Below, in pieces: positions 58,056-64,000 of a stretch of 64,000 nucleotides of DNA (position 1 is its first letter; every line of letters starts with the position of its first letter). The notes below the pieces were generated by a model that was not told where the DNA came from, made no database searches, and saw only the letters and a program-made list of their open reading frames with translations. The position numbers were made by a program, and so were the translations under genes. Origin of the DNA: Arachnopeziza araneosa (taxonomy: Eukaryota > Ascomycota > Leotiomycetes > Helotiales > Arachnopezizaceae); contig QYAI01000091.1 of the NCBI GenBank assembly GCA_003988855.1, forward strand, positions 129,343 to 193,342, read 5' to 3'.

Positions 58056-58730
58056 TGTGAATATGTGCAAGGATTCGATGTAAAGATCGGACGAAGACTA
58101 ATGCTTCTTGCAGCAGTGAAGAGAAAAACAGGAAGAGAAACGAAACACTTTTGAGTGCGTGGAAGATGAGAGAAAACAAAGGTTGAGATGAGAAGTCGAG
58201 ATTAATATACTTCGTACACCATCCTGTAATGGAGAATTCCCTCCAGATTCATGGGCATCCCGCCTGCAAAGGAAATCTCCCACTCGTCGAAACAGTGTTT
58301 GGAGATCCTTCTCGTCCCTGTAATTTAAGCACGAATGGGCGAGACAGAGCCAACCTGGAGTTGAGGCACCTCCTTCGTGGCATTGAACGGTGGTCACAAT
58401 CAATTCCGATTGATGTCCTGATCTTCAATCAATAAAGTCGATGATACTCGTTTGGTGTTGATGATGATGGGAGCTGGACGTGTTCGACGTTAAGCACAGC
58501 CTGAAAGGGCAAGGCAGCTTTTCAAAGCACCTAGGCCCCTGCTAGCGTAAACGACGCGCAGGAGGCGACCTCAGAGCCTCCAGATTGGTCTGGTCTTCCG
58601 GATGAAGGCAACGTGAAGGTCAAAATAGGCATAAATTGATGCCACGATGTGACCCTATATCTGACGACGATTCTCTATGTAAGTGCGTTCTTCTCCATCT
58701 TCTTCTTGTCTTCTGGGTCCGATAAGCATC
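58056..58730. other. divergent promoter region
   Basis: 675 bp between the expansin-like gene and the next gene on the plus strand. No gene is supported; it probably holds both promoters. Confidence 0.45.
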
Positions 58731-59835
58731 ATGAACGAGCGGCAATGGCAGGATCCCGCATCCATCAACCGTGGCTGGCGGTTCGTCAAGGACCTGCTCC
58801 TCCTCCGGCCCATTATCTGGTTCTTGCAGATCTACGAGAGGCACTGGGCTTCCAAGTTTCGGAGGATACCCGACAATCATGAGATAGCCAGGCGCGTGAG
58901 AGGAGAATCGCCCATGGATGCACCACTCCCTCTACCAAAGAAACGAGAACGAGCCCTTTCGGTTCCTCTGCCACCGATCAATTCGAGCCAGTCCTTGACA
59001 TACAATATCCGCCGTTCGAGACAAGTGACCGAGGACCAGAGCGCATCTGCCTTCATCACCAAGCTCCCGCTCGAAGTCAGACAACTTGTCTATGCACAAG
59101 TGTTGGCAGGCGGAGAACAGAAAGTAGTGCATATTCTGCGGAAACATGGCAGGCTTGGTCATTGGCGCTGCCGAATGCAGAACAAAGAGGTGAAATGCGA
59201 AGCTCAATCTACACGATGTGTAGAAGGTTGGTTGCTATATAAGGAAAGGAATTCTCACTGGAGGGAATCCGGCAGACTTGATCTCGTCACAGATAGCGAT
59301 CTGTTACCTCTGTTGTTCACCTGTCGATTCATGTAAGATTCTCGAGATAAGTGGTGTCGGACAACATGCTGAACCTAGCAGATATTCGGAGGCTGTTCCG
59401 GTCCTCTATTCGAATAATATATTTCACTTCTACGATCCCGGCGATATCCGACATTTCGCTCGTACAGTCCTGCCTCGGCGCCTAAATCTGTTACAGAGCG
59501 TGCTTGTAGATTGGGAACGACCATTCAGCATCTTCAATAAGAACAATTCTATCCCGAAGCAAGACGATGACGAACTCAAAGCTTGGAGAGAAACGTGGGA
59601 AATACTCGCCAAGATCGAGAACCTCTCTGCGGTGAGAGTGACTTTGAAGAAAAACAAGTTCGCCGTTAGTGATGATCGAAGGAAAACAATGTGCATGGAG
59701 ATGATGAAAATGCATGGTCTGAGGACATTTCAGCTTGTGATCCCATCCAATAACACCAACGACTGGAGTTTTGCTTCGGACGCACCTTTTAGAATCATAA
59801 AACCTCCTGAGATGCATACTTTCGAGGTTGGTTGA
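58731..59835 (+). CDS. DUF7730-like protein of unknown function
   Basis: Exons 58731-59332 and 59382-59835 (49-bp intron GTAAGA...GCAG) encode 351 residues. The core matches a fungal family whose members read LPLEVRQLVYAQVLAGGEQK, then a C-terminal half that begins LLFTCRFIYSEAVPVLYSNN and continues FHFYDPGDIRHFARTVLP. I place it with DUF7730-type proteins from that pattern. The N-terminus has a hydrophobic stretch (RFVKDLLLLRPIIWFLQIY) that could be a membrane segment. Its start resembles an F-box, but no function is established. The ATG at 58731 is the first in frame after an upstream stop. Confidence 0.75.
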
Positions 59836-60197
59836 CCTGAGTCGTGTCCAAAACCTTTCAACAGAAATAAAATATTCAAACAAACCCCAATTCTTATTCT
59901 CATTCAATGGGTGCATCTCATGCGTTTGCTGTATCCTCTTATTCATCGCTGCTTGTCGTTTCAATTTAAAGCGTCTGAGTTTTGTCTTGTTTATGGATGT
60001 GCCGCGCTGAAGATTCTCAAAGGCCCAGCTATCCCAAGGAATCACCTAGCTTCTATATAAGCCAAGCATTTCCAACCAGCCTATGTCTGTCTTCATTTCT
60101 CCAATAGCAGAGTAATTCTCTAGCAATAATTCTTGAAAGGATTGGCATAGTCTTTCTTCATCCAAAATTTTGTACTCCATTGAACCAAATTTGGGTG
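59836..60197. other. convergent intergenic region
   Basis: 362 bp between two convergent genes; no gene seen. Confidence 0.4.
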
Positions 60198-61913
60198 TTA
60201 AGAATCCCAGGACTTCCCAATTATATATTCGTCACTATCGAAAAAAGTCTCGATTTCCCCCTGATAATCATATATACACTTCTCCCACTGAACATCCGCA
60301 TCCCATCCCCAAGGTCTATCCGCATGGTTCTTCTTGAAATCATTCACTAGTATTTCAGTTCTCAACAACAGTTTGACACCCGAATCCTTCCAAGGCAGCG
60401 TCATCAGCACGGAAATCTTCTCTTCCAAGATTGCCTTATTCATTCCGTGAATGATCACTTCCCGCAGTTTCTCAAATCGATCGCGATGACGCAGTAGCTC
60501 CCGCAGCGAGATGACGAGCCTGTCCAGAGTCGAGGGATCGTCGCATTGCATCAGGGCCAGAGTCTCCAATTGGCTCGGTAATTGATTGACGAGCATCATC
60601 TTGGAACTCTCGAGGTCCTCTTGAGGCGGTGGTTCACCGTATCGACCACCATGACCTTCTTCAAGCTGCAGTAAATCCTGTCCATAAACATAGATTGGGG
60701 CAACACGAAGATCCTTCAGAGATGTCAAGCTTGAGAACGACATGGGCATCTCCTCTTCGCCTGGGAAGAATGGATAGAAATCTGCTTGGTACCCAAGAGA
60801 TAACCTCTCAAGGTGCTCTTTTTGCAGTTTCAATGCCGATTCGATGGCGGAGAATTTGATACGTGTCCACTATAACCTCTCAGTTCTGGCGAGTTACACT
60901 CGGAGAATCAGCTTACCGCCCATGTATTACCAATCTCATATATCAATGTCTTTAGGCATTTGGGTGCTTGAAGTAGAAACCTGAAATTCTTGATGCTAAG
61001 TTTAGATCTTCTTAGCTCAATGTATTCCACCGTCGAAGAGAAGGGTGGAAGCTTGGCGAAGATGCGAGTGACACTCTCATCATCTTCCATGCCTTGATCT
61101 TCATTACCCTGATTAAACCCGTAGATTCTCCTGATCGCTGGTAATCTGACACAAGCAGCAAACCAATCGGGATTATCAGGATATCTACTCCGCACAATAA
61201 GCATGCAGCATGAATAGCTCGTAGTTCAGTAAAAAAATCCAGAGAAGATTATTTTCCTTCCTTAGATGAGGGTAATCAACTTACTTCTCATTTGTACCTG
61301 GGACCATCACATCTGTCAATTTATTGAAAAACTGGCCATCTCTCCCCGCTAAGTCCAACATCGTCATAATGTATTTACTTTCGAATCCTATGCCATTTCC
61401 ATCCACCTCAAAATCAAACGGAATATCTAGAAATCGTAAATTGACCAAAGTCGGCAAAAGTAGAGCAAGGATCGCGGCTTCATTACTGCCTGTCTTGACG
61501 ACCTTGAGCCACACTTTTGAATAATCTTTGTGCTCGGCGTACTTCTCGACAGCATTTCTAAGAATCTCATCTAATCCAGAATCCCGAGGCCAATCTGCAA
61601 CACCTTCCGGCGGGGAATCCAAATGTCTCGTTGCAAGAATGTCGCGATGTGAAAAAGATTTCACGAGAGCTGCGAGGTCGGGTCTCTGAAGCATCAAGAA
61701 TGTGAAAGGTCGCAAATGTTTAGTTAAAGCGTTGTTGCATGCGCCGACAAACGAGACTTTGGCATAGAGATATGGTAGGGCGATACGATGGAACTGTTTC
61801 GATGTGCGAATGACACGGGCGAGATCCACTAGAGATGTTATGAGGCTGACTATTCGGTCTAATACCTCTTCGGATAAGCACTCTAATGATTCTTTCATGC
61901 TGCGGGTTTCCAT
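60198..61913 (-). CDS. F-box protein
   Basis: Exons 61913-61285, about 61184-60917, and 60869-60198 encode about 522 residues. The N-terminal F-box reads LECLSEEVLDRIVSLITSLV followed by DLARVIRTSKQFHRIALPYL (about residues 9-50). The remainder has leucine-rich, irregular repeats of the kind found after fungal F-boxes (for example LVNLRFLDIPFDF, TVEYIELRRSKLS, LTSLKDLRVAPIYV). Such proteins pair with Skp1 in SCF ubiquitin ligases, giving substrate choice. The second exon could also start at 61217 (acceptor ACGAG), adding 11 residues; both stay in frame. The acceptor GGAGTAG gives the more natural NEKYPDNPDW. Confidence 0.75.
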
Positions 61914-62746
61914 GTTGGGAGAAAATGCATGAATCGAGTAGAGGAGAGAATGATGTGGAGGAGGACGAGCGTGTAAGTAAGCGCCGCATCCTCGGGAGTA
62001 GGATTATGTTAAGTTAGCGCCAGGAACACGTGCATAAGTTACCAGATTGCATCCGAGAATTTTATGTTTGAGAATCACGATTTAATTTCTCAATCATATA
62101 AAACTTGTTCTTTTCATTGTCACAGATCAGATAGTTGGACAATTCGTGTACTTCTTTCCCCGCCACGCTACTTGTCTCAACAGTACTGTCATTAGCCCCA
62201 GTCCCCAGCTTCTTCAGCCTGCCTCCTCGTGCTAACTCTCTTCTTGAGCTCTGTCCTAGCAAGAAAGTAATAACAGTGCTCGTTTTCTTCAAGCAGTGTT
62301 TAGATCGCCGAGAACTGGTCGCCTCTAAGGCTGTTCTAGAGCAATATTAGGAAACTACGAATCAATCACCTTCAAAAAGTTTCCCACGACCAAACCCTTC
62401 AAGTCAAAGCATATGATGAACGTATCAGTACGATTTCAATTTCTACCTTTGTTAAATTCCGACTTGATCAATACTCCTTAGATTGCTTGTATACTTGAGA
62501 TCAAAACCAAAATCGTGCATTGAAAAAAAGTATATTTCAGTAAGTGGAACATTACTGTTGAAATGTCGGACGAGAACTGATCAAGTGAATTCAATTCCCG
62601 AAATGCCCGACTAGTTAAGAGAGCCCTTCTACTCTCTTCAGTTTCCAGTACACATAATTTATATACCTCATTATTGTACCGTCATTCGTTTGTCTTCAAC
62701 TCTGTGATCGGACATCAAACTTGTGCGCCGAGTATGATGGAGTTTA
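61914..62746. other. intergenic, no clear gene
   Basis: 833 bp with only short open frames (such as 62062-62292 minus). No supported gene. Confidence 0.4.
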
Positions 62747-63772
62747 TCAAAACCCGTGAAAACTTATCGGCCCCCTCCTCTTTGCAACCGTATCTTGTGC
62801 AGGAAGTGTACTGGCATTTTGAATTAATTCTATCACGGTTACAAATTCGGGCTGAGTGAGGATTTTCGATGATCGTCTCCAACCGAGGTCCAACGGCAGG
62901 CGCTCATGTTCTATTACGAGGAAGTTAGTAAACCGAAAAATCAAGCTAATATTTGACAGGTGACTGCTTACTGAAGAGGTACTCGACAAAGCTGCGCTTG
63001 ACCGTGTGGGTCGTTATGTTCCCAAGCGCGAAATAGAACGCGGCAGGCTCAGCGAATCCTTGACTATTGATAAACGTCTGGTTGAAGGTTGGATTTGTGG
63101 CCTTGGAAGTTGCTACGCGGGCTGCGCGGGCATCTGCTGCCATCTGAACGGTCATGATTTCATCGGTCCAGTAGCTTTTGGTCTGATCAAAAATGGTCCT
63201 GTTGAAAGTGTGGTCATCCCCAAAGTAAGCATCCCCACGACTGGGAAATGATTCATATTAGTTTATTGACTATTCATACAATAAAATATAAATGGAAGGT
63301 ATATTTCGGCAGCGACAAGATAGGCTGAAGGCGGAGAGGAGTGCAAAGATAAAGATCAAATATATCAAACTGACCTCAGGCTAGCATCGTGTTCTAGGAT
63401 ATCGTGATGGTCTAGATCGTCAAGGGAGAATGTCGTAGGGTTTTTCGTGGCATTATTGGTCGTGATTGCTGCCAGGAAGAGATTTGTGGCAAATTGAACG
63501 TCGCCATTGAAAGCATCCCCGAAAGCTTTAATAGTACGATTCAGATCGATATTTTTCCCGTCATGAGGGAAAAAGCCGTGGTTGGCCAAACTGTTGAGCA
63601 TAGGGCAAGGAGCACGAACTGTTGACGGATTAGAATACTCTTCTTGTTACTCGAGTTGATGGATAAAAAACATACCGTCACCTGGTCCGGGAGGGCTCCA
63701 TGTGTGGAAGTGATCCACCGGTTTGGCTTGGGCAATCGCGAGAGCCGCGGCGACAATCAGAATAGACTTCAT
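62747..63772 (-). CDS. secreted heme-thiolate peroxidase/peroxygenase (UPO)
   Basis: Exons 63772-63676, 63618-63375, 63240-62972 and 62910-62747 encode 257 residues; introns are 57, 134 and 61 bp. A signal peptide (MKSILIVAAALAIAQA) starts the protein. The chloroperoxidase/unspecific peroxygenase hallmarks are the PCP motif with heme-ligand C37 (APCPMLNSLANHGFFPHDGK) and the acid-base motif E108-H109-D110 (LEHDASLSRGD). The family conserves FYFALGN, and RLPLDLGW is present near the end. At 257 residues it belongs to the short-UPO class. These secreted enzymes use hydrogen peroxide to oxygenate or halogenate organic compounds. Several NxT sites (NAT, NRT, NQT, NIT) suggest glycosylation. The gene is intact, with a conserved Ser-Arg after the acid motif. 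Confidence 0.88.
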
Positions 63773-64000
63773 GGTGAATTGACTGCTGAATATGGAGAGA
63801 GTGTAATTGTAAGTTGGCGTATTTAAAAATTTGAAGGGAATCTTAGAGCGAAACAAAATCCTTATATCATGTTTCGGCGCGAAAATCGGCCAAAGTACGT
63901 AAATATAAAATCCAAAGAATTCAAATTACAGAATCCGAAATACGAAACTTGTGACTTCACTTCCGTAGTTGGCCGTAAATAGGTGTTACGGAATACGAAA
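63773..64000. other. upstream region of the peroxygenase gene
   Basis: AT-rich promoter sequence up to the right edge; no gene seen. Confidence 0.4.

Noticed and set aside
1..64000. CRISPR arrays, tRNA and rRNA genes
   Set aside because: No spaced palindromic arrays of the CRISPR type and no cloverleaf or rRNA signature noticed by eye; a dedicated scan (tRNAscan-type) could still find a tRNA.

Overview
This window comes from the nuclear genome of a filamentous ascomycete (Pezizomycotina; a leotiomycete-like fungus is plausible but not proven). The evidence is short GT-AG introns of about 45-70 bp with TACTAAC/CTGAC-like branch sites, two Zn2Cys6 regulators, a HET-domain protein, a PTH11-type rhodopsin-fold protein, a heme-thiolate peroxygenase, Fot1/pogo transposase relics, and long AT-rich tracts with RIP-like transitions. 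I assembled gene models by hand from the sequence, so splice sites are predictions.

Layout. 1-5356: two divergent genes of unknown function, one a large collagen-like protein that runs off the left edge and carries an apparent 1-nt frameshift. 5357-13069: a gene-poor, increasingly AT-rich tract with three short TG...CA insertions, each flanked by a perfect 5-bp duplication. 13070-28630: two neighbouring structures that share terminal inverted repeats (TIRs) and subterminal arms but carry different interiors. Element 1 (13070-16210) holds an intact HET-domain gene where the transposase would be expected. Element 2 (16792-28630) holds a nonsense-riddled Fot1/pogo transposase, a Tc1/mariner relic and four intact enzyme genes: HD phosphohydrolase, aldo/keto reductase, GMC oxidoreductase and PhyH dioxygenase. 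28631-39100: about 10 kb of extremely AT-rich DNA without genes, with an 85-bp poly-T run, a hexanucleotide repeat and two arrays of one 9-bp repeat. 39101-64000: ordinary gene-bearing sequence with a small coiled-coil protein, two Zn2Cys6 factors (one with a premature stop), an aldo/keto reductase, a seven-helix membrane protein, a broken SRPK kinase copy, a GNAT acetyltransferase, a GPI-anchored expansin-like protein, a DUF7730-like protein, an F-box protein and a secreted peroxygenase.

The main result is the pair of TIR elements with shared ends and exchanged interiors, which suggests a Fot1/pogo-like family carrying host genes. The four enzymes of element 2 could form a small oxidative pathway: the reductase and the GMC enzyme share a 562-bp divergent promoter and the PhyH gene follows on the same strand. 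No pathway product can be named. Several other genes show decay by nonsense mutation, often at Trp codons, as expected if RIP or a similar C-to-T process has acted.
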